This document shows, in pieces, positions 1-5,889 of a DNA stretch of 6,806 nucleotides (within the stretch, counting starts at the first letter, position 1; every line of letters begins with the position of its first letter). Position numbers and translations under genes: made by a program. The notes beneath the pieces were generated by a model. The model had not been told where the DNA came from and made no database searches. It worked only from the letters and a program-made list of their open reading frames with translations. Origin of the DNA: Paracoccaceae bacterium (GTDB lineage: Bacteria; Pseudomonadota; Alphaproteobacteria; Rhodobacterales; Rhodobacteraceae); contig SKMI01000030.1 of assembly GCA_007121115.1 (NCBI GenBank), positions 1 to 6,806 on the forward strand, in the 5' to 3' direction.

Positions 1-1410
1 CGCTCGCCGCGCCCGCAGGCGCGCCCCGGCCTCGCCGGGCTGCCGGCCGCGCAACCGGCGACCGATATCGTCAACCGCGCGCGGCTGGGCGGGACCGTCG
101 GGTTCGCGGTGATCGACATGGACAGCGGCCGGCTGCTGGAGGATCAGAACGCGCAGGCCGCGCTGCCCCCCGCCAGCGTGGCCAAGGCCGTCACCGCGCT
201 TTATACGCGCGAGGCGCTGGGGCCTTCGCACCGCTTCACCACGCGGCTGATGGGCACCGGCGCGGTCAGCGAGGGCACGCTGCAGGGCGATCTGTGGCTG
301 GTGGGCGGTGGCGATCCCACGCTGGACACCGACGCGCTGGCGGCCATGGCGGCGGCGTTGCGGGCGCGTGGGGTGCAACGGATCACGGGGCGGTTCCGGG
401 TCTGGGGCAGCGCGCTGCCACACATTGCGCAGATCACCGACGACCAGCCGCCGCAGGCGGGCTATAACGCCACCGTCTCGGGGCTGAACCTGAACTTCAA
501 CCGGGTGCATTTCAGCTGGCGGCGCAGTGGCGGCGGCCATGCGGTGGCCATGGATGCGCGGTCGGGCACACGCCAGCCGGCGGTGAGCATGGCGCAGATG
601 CAGATCGTCAACCGCCGCACGCCGGTCTATACCTACACCAACCGCGACGGTCTGGAACAATGGACCGTGGCGCAGGCCGCGCTGGGCGGCAGCGGCGCGC
701 GCTGGTTGCCGGTGCGCCAGCCCGAACGCTACGCGGCCGATGTGTTCCGCACCCTGGCGGCGGCGCAGGGCGTGACGCTCCCCGCCGGGGAACCAGCCCC
801 GCGCACCGCAACCCCCGGCGGCACCGTGCTGGCCGAACACCGCTCCGACCCGCTGGACACGCTGCTGCGCGACATGCTGCGGTTTTCCACCAACATCACG
901 GCCGAGGCGATGGGGCTGGCCGCAAGCATCGCGCGTGGGCATGCGCCGGGCAACCTGCGCGCCTCGGCGCAACTGATGAACGGCTGGGCGGCGCAACGCT
1001 ACGGGCTGCGCACCGCCGGGTTCACCGATCACTCGGGCCTCGGCGCCGATGCGGCGGTCGGCATGGCGGATCTGGCGCGGTTCTTCGCGCGCAGCGGGGC
1101 CGAAGGCGCGCTCCCCGAGTTGCTGCGCGCCCATGACATGCGCGATGCCAGCGGCAACCGCATCGCCAACCACCCGCTGAGGGTACGCGCCAAGACCGGG
1201 ACGCTGCATTTCGTCTCGGCGCTGGGGGGGGTGGTGACGGCGCCGGGCGATCGGCGGCTGGCCTTTGCGATTTCCGCCGCCGACCTGCCCCGGCGGGCCC
1301 GCATCCCCGAGGCGCAGCGCGAACGCCCCGAAGGCGGCGCGGCCTGGACCCGGCGCGCGCGTCGGATGCAGCAGGAACTCATCGAACGCTGGGGCGCCGT
1401 GCACGGCTGA
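1..1410 (+). CDS. dacB: D-alanyl-D-alanine carboxypeptidase/endopeptidase, PBP4 (DacB) family, 5' end outside window
   Basis: This is a periplasmic serine peptidase of the PBP4 (peptidase S13) family, which removes the terminal D-Ala from peptidoglycan stem peptides and can cleave cross-links. All three penicillin-binding motifs are visible, counting residues from position 1: SVAK (nucleophile Ser59 and Lys62, 175-186), STN (Ser296-Asn298, 886-894) and KTG (Lys398-Gly400, 1192-1200). The segment GDLWLVGGGDPTL is typical of PBP4. The reading frame is open from the first base of the window, so the GTG at 109 is internal: the residues before it (ending GGTVGFAV) run straight into the conserved domain start. 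The 469 visible residues compare with about 475-500 for the family, so probably only the signal peptide and a short lead are missing. It is convergent with the acyl-CoA dehydrogenase gene. A run of eight G at 1224-1231 lies just after the KTG motif, and the frame is intact across it. The family call is firm; the exact in vivo activity is inferred. Confidence 0.93.
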   Translation, partial: RSPRPQARPGLAGLPAAQPATDIVNRARLGGTVGFAVIDMDSGRLLEDQNAQAALPPASVAKAVTALYTREALGPSHRFTTRLMGTGAVSEGTLQGDLWLVGGGDPTLDTDALAAMAAALRARGVQRITGRFRVWGSALPHIAQITDDQPPQAGYNATVSGLNLNFNRVHFSWRRSGGGHAVAMDARSGTRQPAVSMAQMQIVNRRTPVYTYTNRDGLEQWTVAQAALGGSGARWLPVRQPERYAADVFRTLAAAQGVTLPAGEPAPRTATPGGTVLAEHRSDPLDTLLRDMLRFSTNITAEAMGLAASIARGHAPGNLRASAQLMNGWAAQRYGLRTAGFTDHSGLGADAAVGMADLARFFARSGAEGALPELLRAHDMRDASGNRIANHPLRVRAKTGTLHFVSALGGVVTAPGDRRLAFAISAADLPRRARIPEAQRERPEGGAAWTRRARRMQQELIERWGAVHG

Positions 1411-1469
1411 TTGCGGCCACTCACCTGCACCCCCGGTGGCGCGGACGCGCCTACCGCGCACGATTGACC

Positions 1470-1493
1470 CTGCTGCGCGCCTGCGCGCGGCAG
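1470..1493. other. GC-rich hairpin between convergent genes, possible terminator without a U-tract
   Basis: A 10-bp stem (1470-1479 with 1484-1493, one T-G wobble) encloses the 4-nt loop CCTG. It lies 59 nt after the dacB stop and 94 nt past the end of the converging acyl-CoA dehydrogenase gene. Neither strand has a T-run after the stem, so it is not a classical intrinsic terminator. It could still pause polymerase or protect 3' ends from both sides. The structure is seen by eye; its function is inferred. Confidence 0.4.
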
Positions 1494-1520
1494 AGCCCCC
1501 GAAGTGCCCCGAAAACAGAC

Positions 1521-1543
1521 GGGGGGTGGGCGGGCGGGCGGGG
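1521..1543 (+). other. G-quadruplex-type tract (five G-runs with single-base spacers)
   Basis: The plus strand reads G6-T-G3-C-G3-C-G3-C-G4. These are five runs of at least three G separated by single bases, which satisfies the usual intramolecular G-quadruplex pattern with the shortest possible loops. It lies 30 bp past the 3' end of the minus-strand acyl-CoA dehydrogenase gene and 110 bp past dacB. Only RNA read through from dacB would carry the G-rich strand; the minus-strand transcript would be C-rich. A short GCGC/GCGC stem-loop (1543-1557) followed by TTCTGTT lies next to it and could be a weak stop for dacB transcripts. The pattern is seen directly; folding and any role are inferred. 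Confidence 0.5.
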
Positions 1544-1572
1544 CGCTGAGGGGGCGCTTCTGTTCCGACCGA

Positions 1573-2724
1573 TCAATAGCTGCGCGGCAAACCCAACACG
1601 TGCTCGGCGATGTAGGACAGGATCAGGTTCGTCGAAATCGGCGCCACCTGATACAGACGCGTTTCACGGAACTTGCGTTCGATGTCATATTCCTCGGCGA
1701 AGCCGAAGCCGCCATGGGTCTGCACCGCCGCCTCGGCGGCCTCCCAACTGGCCTCGGCGGCCAGCATCTTGGCCATGTTCGCCTCGGCCCCGGGGTTCTC
1801 GCCGACTTCATACCGGCGCACGGCATCCTGGACCATCAGTTCCGCCGCGCGCATCCGCGCATAGGCCTGCGCGATGGGAAAGGCGATGCCTTGGTTCTGG
1901 CCGATGGGGCGACCGAAGACCTCGCGCTCCTTCGCATAGGCGCTGGCCTTGTCGATCAGCCATTTCGCATCGCCGATGCACTCGGCGGCGATCAGGATGC
2001 GCTCGGCGTTCATGCCCGACATGATGTAACGGAACCCGCGCCCTTCCTCGCCGATCAGGTTGTCGGCGGGGATTTCGACGTCGTCGAAGAACACCTCGCA
2101 GGTGGCGTGGTTCATCATGGTGCGGATGGGGGAAATGCGCAGCCCGTTCCCGCGCGCGGCGTTCATGTCGAGGATGAAGACCGACAGCCCGTCGGTGCGT
2201 TTGGCCACCTGATCCACGGGGGTGGTGCGTGCCAGCAGGATCATCAGGTCGGAATACTCGGCCCGGCTGGTCCAGATCTTCTGGCCGTTGACGATATAGC
2301 GGTCGCCGTCGCGCCGGGCGAAGGTCTTGATGGCGGGGGTGTTGGTGCCGCTACCGGGTTCGGTCACGCCGAAGGCCTGCAGCCGCAGATCGCCGCTGGC
2401 GATGCCGGGAAGGTAGCGCGCCTTCTGCGCGTCGCTACCATGGCGCAGCAGCGTGCCCATGGTATACATCTGCGCGTGACAGGCACCGGCGTTGCCGCCG
2501 GAGTGGTGGATTTCCTCGAGGATCGCCGCCCCCGCCGACAGGCCCAGCCCGATGCCGCCAAACTCCTCGGGGATGAGCGCGGCCAGATAGCCCTGCGCGG
2601 TCAGCGCATCCACGAATTCCGCCGGATAGGCACGCTCGGCGTCGAGCTTGCGCCAGTACTCGCCGGGGAAATCCGCGCAGAGCCGTGCCACCGCGTCCCT
2701 GATGTCCTGATGCTGGTCGATCAT
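1573..2724 (-). CDS. Acyl-CoA dehydrogenase (FAD flavoprotein, IVD/LCAD-like catalytic base)
   Basis: This soluble flavoenzyme would oxidise an acyl-CoA to its trans-2-enoyl-CoA and pass electrons to electron-transfer flavoprotein. At 383 residues it has the usual family length. A helical N-domain (1-115) leads to the FAD/substrate segment FGVTEPGSGTNTP (118-130), a variant of family signature 1 with Asn where Asp is usual. Trp151 follows in the flavin-contact WTSR stretch. Signature 2 begins QTHGGFGF (335-342) and is complete. Glu241 in MNAERILIAAE aligns with the catalytic base of isovaleryl-CoA dehydrogenase, while the medium-chain position (Glu in YEGTS) is Pro362 in YQVAPIST. The ATG at 2724 is preferred because GGGAGG lies about 11 nt upstream; an in-frame GTG at 2784 would add a 20-residue extension unlike the family. 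It lies 91 nt after phoR on the same strand, with no clear promoter of its own. The substrate cannot be read from the sequence. Confidence 0.9.
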   Translation of the reverse strand: MIDQHQDIRDAVARLCADFPGEYWRKLDAERAYPAEFVDALTAQGYLAALIPEEFGGIGLGLSAGAAILEEIHHSGGNAGACHAQMYTMGTLLRHGSDAQKARYLPGIASGDLRLQAFGVTEPGSGTNTPAIKTFARRDGDRYIVNGQKIWTSRAEYSDLMILLARTTPVDQVAKRTDGLSVFILDMNAARGNGLRISPIRTMMNHATCEVFFDDVEIPADNLIGEEGRGFRYIMSGMNAERILIAAECIGDAKWLIDKASAYAKEREVFGRPIGQNQGIAFPIAQAYARMRAAELMVQDAVRRYEVGENPGAEANMAKMLAAEASWEAAEAAVQTHGGFGFAEEYDIERKFRETRLYQVAPISTNLILSYIAEHVLGLPRSY

Positions 2725-2815
2725 CCGGCCCCCTGCCTCCCTGCCGCTATCCCTGCCAGGGGCATATACCAGCGGCACCGCCACCGAAAGGGCAGCGGGC
2801 TTCGCGCGGGATGGC

Positions 2816-3856
2816 TCAGACGGCGTGCGCCAGCGGCAGCACCACGTCGAAACACGCTCCTTCCCCCGGCTGCGACCGGATCACCATCCGCCCGCGATGC
2901 CGCGCCACGATATGCTTGACGATCGCCAGCCCCAGCCCGGTGCCGCCGCTTTCGCGCGACCGCGCCTTGTCCACGCGAAAGAACCGCTCGGTCAGGCGCG
3001 GGATGAAGACCGGGTCCACGCCTTCGCCCCAGTCCTGCACGCGCACCCGCAACGCCGCACCCCCAACCCCGGCAAACCCCGAAAGCTGCGTGCAGCCGAT
3101 GGCCACCCGCCCGCCGCTGGGCCCGTATTTCAGCGCGTTTTCCAGCAGGTTGTGAAAGACCTGCACAAGCTGGTCATGGTCGCCCGGCACCTCTGGCAGA
3201 TCCTCGGGCAGGTCCAGTTCGACCCGTACGCCTGTCGCCTCGATCTGCGGGCGCAGCGCGGCGATGGTGGCGTGGAGCACCGCCGCGATCGAGACTGGAT
3301 CGCGCGGGCGGATGCGTTGTGCATTTTCCACCCGCGAGAGCGACAGGAGGTCCGCCACCAGTCCGGTCATGCGCGCGCACTCCTGCGCCATGATATCGAG
3401 GAACTCGGCGCGGGTGTCCGGGTCGGCGCCCGCCGTGCCCTGCAGGGTTTCGATGAACCCCGCCAGCACCGTCAGCGGCGAGCGCAATTCATGGCTGACA
3501 TTGGCGACGAAATCGCGCCGCTGCGCCTCGGCGGCGACGATCTCGGACACGTCGCGCAGGCTCACGACCCAGGGCCCGCCCTCGGGCCAGTGCAGGGTGA
3601 CGCGCCAGCGCGCGTCGGCGTTTTCGCCGGAAAACAGGATGTCGGCCTCGGCCGCGCCGCCATCGCGTGCCACCCGGTCCAGCGCCGCCGTGATTTCGGG
3701 TTGGCGGAACACGGCACGCAAGTGCAACCCCAAGGCCCCAGCACCCAGCAACTCCAGTGCCGGAGGGTTCGCCTCGGTCACATATCCGTCGCCATCGGCC
3801 AGCAGGACCGGGTCCGGCAGGGCATGTAGCAGGGTGGGGACGGACAGGGCGTGCAT
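2816..3856 (-). CDS. phoR: Phosphate regulon sensor histidine kinase PhoR, soluble form
   Basis: This is the sensor kinase of the PhoR-PhoB two-component system, expected to phosphorylate PhoB when phosphate is scarce. From the ATG at 3856 it has 346 residues. A PAS-like domain spans about 5-105 (PDPVLLADGDGYVTEANPPA). The dimerisation/phosphoacceptor helix carries FVANVSHELRSPLTVLAGF with His122 (codon 3491-3493). The ATPase domain has the N box HNLLENALKYGP (Asn240), G1 DWGEG (275-279), F box ERFFRVDKARS and G2 GGTGLGL (304-310). No transmembrane segment is visible, so it lacks the membrane anchor of the longer E. coli protein. A GTG directly before the ATG (3857-3859) is an alternative start; no strong Shine-Dalgarno separates them. 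It has its own Pho-box promoter upstream. No pst, phoU or phoB gene follows it. The PhoR call rests on motif context and the Pho box and is stronger than for a generic kinase, but the partner is not in the window. Confidence 0.88.
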   Translation of the reverse strand: MHALSVPTLLHALPDPVLLADGDGYVTEANPPALELLGAGALGLHLRAVFRQPEITAALDRVARDGGAAEADILFSGENADARWRVTLHWPEGGPWVVSLRDVSEIVAAEAQRRDFVANVSHELRSPLTVLAGFIETLQGTAGADPDTRAEFLDIMAQECARMTGLVADLLSLSRVENAQRIRPRDPVSIAAVLHATIAALRPQIEATGVRVELDLPEDLPEVPGDHDQLVQVFHNLLENALKYGPSGGRVAIGCTQLSGFAGVGGAALRVRVQDWGEGVDPVFIPRLTERFFRVDKARSRESGGTGLGLAIVKHIVARHRGRMVIRSQPGEGACFDVVLPLAHAV

Positions 3857-3895
3857 CACTTCAGATCCGGGCGTGGCAAGGCAGGGTCACAGGGC

Positions 3896-3901
3896 GTTCT
3901 A
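3896..3901 (-). promoter_or_regulatory. Candidate -10 element of the phoR promoter
   Basis: The minus strand reads TAGAAC, beginning 11 nt after the Pho box. In classical PhoB-activated promoters such as E. coli phoA, the box replaces the -35 element and the -10 follows after about 10-11 nt. It matches TATAAT at only some positions, as expected for an activator-dependent promoter. Transcription would begin near 3889, giving a leader of about 30 nt before phoR. The spacing is seen; promoter activity is inferred. Confidence 0.5.
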
Positions 3902-3912
3902 CGGCCTGTTAT

Positions 3913-3930
3913 GTGACAATGCCATGACAA
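3913..3930 (-). promoter_or_regulatory. Pho box (PhoB binding site) upstream of phoR
   Basis: The minus strand reads TTGTCATGGCATTGTCAC. This is two direct 7-mers, TTGTCAT and TTGTCAC, separated by 4 nt, giving the 11-nt period of the Pho box (E. coli consensus form CTGTCAT-N4-CTGTCAC). Only the first base of each repeat differs from the consensus. It lies 56 nt before the phoR ATG and is followed at the proper distance by a -10-like hexamer. It implies that phosphorylated PhoB activates phoR, a positive feedback loop. The match is seen directly; binding is inferred. Confidence 0.8.
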
Positions 3931-3956
3931 CCACCCCCGGCAGACGCAACTGACAT

Positions 3957-3987
3957 CAAAGAACCGGCCCCGCAATGCAGGGCCGGT
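3957..3987 (-). terminator. Intrinsic terminator of the ccoNOQP operon
   Basis: Read on the minus strand, ACCGGCCC and GGGCCGGT (3980-3987 with 3963-3970) form a perfect 8-bp stem around a 9-nt loop that can add two inner GC pairs. TCTTT follows the last stem base (T) directly, making a short U-rich tail. It starts 28 nt after the ccoP stop codon and ends before the phoR promoter, so it separates the oxidase operon from phoR. Confidence 0.8.
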
Positions 3988-4015
3988 CCAGTGCCGAACG
4001 GATTGGCGCGCGGCG

Positions 4016-4906
4016 TTACTGGCCGCCGCCAAGCTGGTGGACATAGGCCGCCACGGCGCGAATCTCGGCCTCGCGCAGCCGGGTTTCGAAGCCGGGCATC
4101 ACGCCGAAGCGGCTGTAATAGATGCTGTGGCGAATGTCTTCTTCGGTGCCGCCATAGAACCAGATCTGGTTGTTCAGCGCCGGGGCGCCCAGATCGTAGT
4201 TGCCGCCACCATCGTCGCCGTGACACGAGGCGCAGTTCCACTGGAATTCTTCGGCGCCGAGTTCGATCAGGTCTTCATTGTAGTCCTGACCGGACATCCG
4301 CAGCACATAGTGTGTGATGGCGTCGATCTCTTCCTCATCCAGCAGGCCGTCCACGCCAAAGGCGGGCATTTCGGACCAGCGGGCGTCCATGTAATCCTCG
4401 TTGCGAATGCCCCAGGTTACGGTGGTGACAATGTCATCCATCGTTCCGCCCCAGAGCCAGGCATCGTTCAGCAGGTTGGGATAACCCGCCGCCTGCACGC
4501 CGGCGCCGCCCGCGCCGTGGCACTGCGAACACTGGGCCGCAAAGACCGATGACCCCGCGTTCACCGCGAAACGGTGCAGTTCCGGATCCTCGCGGATCTC
4601 GTCCAGGTCAGTCTCCATCAGTTGCGCGAACCACATGTCGTTGCGGGCCTCGAACTCCTCGATCTCGGTTGAGACGTTGGCGCGCGAGGAATAGCCCAGC
4701 AGGCCCGAGGTCGCGCTCTGGATACCGGGCCAGGCCGGATAGGCGATCCAGTAGCCGACCGACCAGACCACGGTGATCAGGAAGATCCAGACCCACCAGC
4801 GGGGCATGGGATTGTCGTATTCCTCGATCCCGTCCCAGCTGTGGCCGGTGGTGGGGACGTCTTCGTCTTTCTTGCCCGAAGGCCTGTTCTTGGGGGCTTC
4901 AGCCAT
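4016..4906 (-). CDS. ccoP: Cytochrome cbb3 oxidase subunit III, diheme cytochrome c CcoP
   Basis: This membrane-anchored diheme cytochrome c takes electrons from soluble or membrane cytochromes c and passes them to CcoO/CcoN. It has 296 residues, the usual length. The cytoplasmic N-terminus carries the CcoP hallmark TTGHSWDGIEEYDNPMPRWW (19-38). One transmembrane helix follows (about 38-58). The periplasmic part holds two cytochrome c domains with heme sites CSQCH (126-130; 4517-4531) and CASCH (225-229; 4220-4234). The likely axial methionines are Met180 (EMPAFG) and Met270 (VMPGF). The ATG at 4906 shares its A with the TGA of ccoQ (TGATG), and AGAGG lies 7 nt upstream, which suggests coupled translation. 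It is the last gene of the operon, followed by an intrinsic terminator. The periplasmic domains are rich in Asp and Glu. Confidence 0.97.
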   Translation of the reverse strand: MAEAPKNRPSGKKDEDVPTTGHSWDGIEEYDNPMPRWWVWIFLITVVWSVGYWIAYPAWPGIQSATSGLLGYSSRANVSTEIEEFEARNDMWFAQLMETDLDEIREDPELHRFAVNAGSSVFAAQCSQCHGAGGAGVQAAGYPNLLNDAWLWGGTMDDIVTTVTWGIRNEDYMDARWSEMPAFGVDGLLDEEEIDAITHYVLRMSGQDYNEDLIELGAEEFQWNCASCHGDDGGGNYDLGAPALNNQIWFYGGTEEDIRHSIYYSRFGVMPGFETRLREAEIRAVAAYVHQLGGGQ

Positions 4907-5136
4907 CAGCGGGCCTCTTTGGGTTCAGGGCGCGTCTTCCGTTGGTCGGCCTTGGAGCGGCCGTCTTCGGGGGGCGCGGGCTTGTCGTCATTGCGAAAGA
5001 TCATGTTCGACGTCTCGTCATGGACCTTCTTCGCGCCGGGGCGGAAGATGAAGATCACCACCCCGATGAAGAACAGGAACATGAACAGCAGGTGCCAGCT
5101 GTCGGCAAAGGTCCGAAGCCAGGTGTAGGTTTCCAT
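4906..5136 (-). CDS. ccoQ: Cytochrome cbb3 oxidase small subunit CcoQ (FixQ-like)
   Basis: This is the small single-span subunit that stabilises the cbb3 complex. It has 76 residues: a short N-terminal lead (METYTWLRTFADSW), one hydrophobic helix (about 15-31), then the CcoQ-typical FRPGAKK turn and a long charged cytoplasmic tail rich in Lys, Arg, Asp, Glu and Pro. The ATG at 5136 is chosen because AGGAGG lies 5 nt upstream; that Shine-Dalgarno directly follows the TGA of ccoO. The frame stays open further upstream to 5223, but that part overlaps the end of ccoO and is non-homologous. The gene ends with one base of overlap into ccoP. Small size and low conservation make position in the operon part of the evidence. 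Confidence 0.92.
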   Translation of the reverse strand: METYTWLRTFADSWHLLFMFLFFIGVVIFIFRPGAKKVHDETSNMIFRNDDKPAPPEDGRSKADQRKTRPEPKEAR

Positions 5137-5146
5137 CGTGTCCTCC

Positions 5147-5878
5147 TCAGCGGCTCTGGTCGGGGACGAAGGTGTCGAAGTCCACCAGCGTGCCCAGCAT
5201 CTGCATGTAGGCGATGATGGCATCCATCTCGGTGACCTCGGGCTGGCCGTCGAAGTTGCGCTGCTGCGCGCCCGGATACCGGTCCAGCACGCCCGGGTCG
5301 CCCTCCGGGTCAGCCTGGGCGAAGAAATCGTCCAGCGCGGCGTCCATCATCTCGTCGTCATAGGGATGCCCCAGAACGCGATAGACCCGCATGATGTCGC
5401 GCACATGTTCGGCGTCTGAGCGGCCGAGCGTGCGGTTCATCATGAACCCGTAGCTGGGCATGATCGATTCCGGGACCACCGAGGACGGGGCGATCATGTG
5501 CTGCACGTGCCAGTCATCGCTGTACCGCCCGCCCAGACGCGCCAGATCAGGCCCGGTCCGCTTGGACCCCCACTGGAACGGGTGGTCATACATGGACTCG
5601 GCCGCCAGCGAGTAATGGCCGTAGCGCTCCACCTCGTCGCGCATGGGACGGATCATCTGGCTGTGGCAGTTGTAGCATCCCTCGCGCAGGTAGATCTCGC
5701 GCCCGGCGATCTCCAGCGGCGAATAGGGGCGCACGCCCTCCACCTCCTCGATGGTGTTTTCGAGGTAGAACAGCGGCACGATCTGCACGATCCCCCCGAT
5801 GGTGACCACCAGAAAGCTGAGGACCAGCAGCAGGGTGGCGTGCGTCTCGATCTTCTTGTGATGTCTGAAAATGCTCAT
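5147..5878 (-). CDS. ccoO: Cytochrome cbb3 oxidase subunit II, monoheme cytochrome c CcoO (FixO)
   Basis: This membrane-bound monoheme cytochrome c relays electrons from CcoP to the catalytic subunit CcoN. It has 243 residues. A single N-terminal helix (about 13-37) follows the short cytoplasmic MSIFRHHKKIETHATLLL lead. The conserved motif REGCYNCHSQMIRP holds the heme site CYNCH (68-72; 5663-5677). The family motifs RTGPDLARLGGRYSDDWH and PSSVVPESIMPSYGFM are present; Met140 in SIMPSY is the expected axial ligand. The ATG at 5878 is preferred over the adjoining GTG (5879-5881), since AGGGAG lies about 7 nt before it. It starts 11 nt after ccoN ends, and ccoQ starts 10 nt after its stop. Confidence 0.97.
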   Translation of the reverse strand: MSIFRHHKKIETHATLLLVLSFLVVTIGGIVQIVPLFYLENTIEEVEGVRPYSPLEIAGREIYLREGCYNCHSQMIRPMRDEVERYGHYSLAAESMYDHPFQWGSKRTGPDLARLGGRYSDDWHVQHMIAPSSVVPESIMPSYGFMMNRTLGRSDAEHVRDIMRVYRVLGHPYDDEMMDAALDDFFAQADPEGDPGVLDRYPGAQQRNFDGQPEVTEMDAIIAYMQMLGTLVDFDTFVPDQSR

Positions 5879-5889
5879 CACACGCTCCC

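Noticed and set aside
109..111. GTG as the start of dacB
   Set aside because: The frame is open upstream to the window edge and the preceding residues continue the conserved PBP4 N-terminal domain, so the true start is outside the window.
2725..2784. N-terminal extension of the acyl-CoA dehydrogenase from an upstream GTG
   Set aside because: The extra 20 residues are not family-like, and a good Shine-Dalgarno precedes the ATG at 2724.
2763..2791. Possible promoter for the acyl-CoA dehydrogenase (TATATG as -10)
   Set aside because: The hexamer at the matching -35 distance (CCTTTC) is far from consensus, so I do not call a promoter.
1504..2919. Long plus-strand open frame (471 codons) opposite the acyl-CoA dehydrogenase gene
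   Set aside because: It is antisense to a conserved enzyme with complete family motifs. Its translation is rich in His, Gly and Val with no recognisable domain, as usual for shadows in GC-rich DNA, and no ribosome binding site supports it.
2825..3829. Long plus-strand open frame (334 codons) opposite phoR
   Set aside because: It covers almost exactly the phoR coding region in antisense, its translation is low in hydrophobic structure and rich in Arg, His and Gln, and it matches no family I know.
5137..5223. Longer ccoQ starting at 5223
   Set aside because: This part overlaps the conserved C-terminal coding region of ccoO in another frame and has no CcoQ similarity; the AGGAGG before 5136 sets the start.
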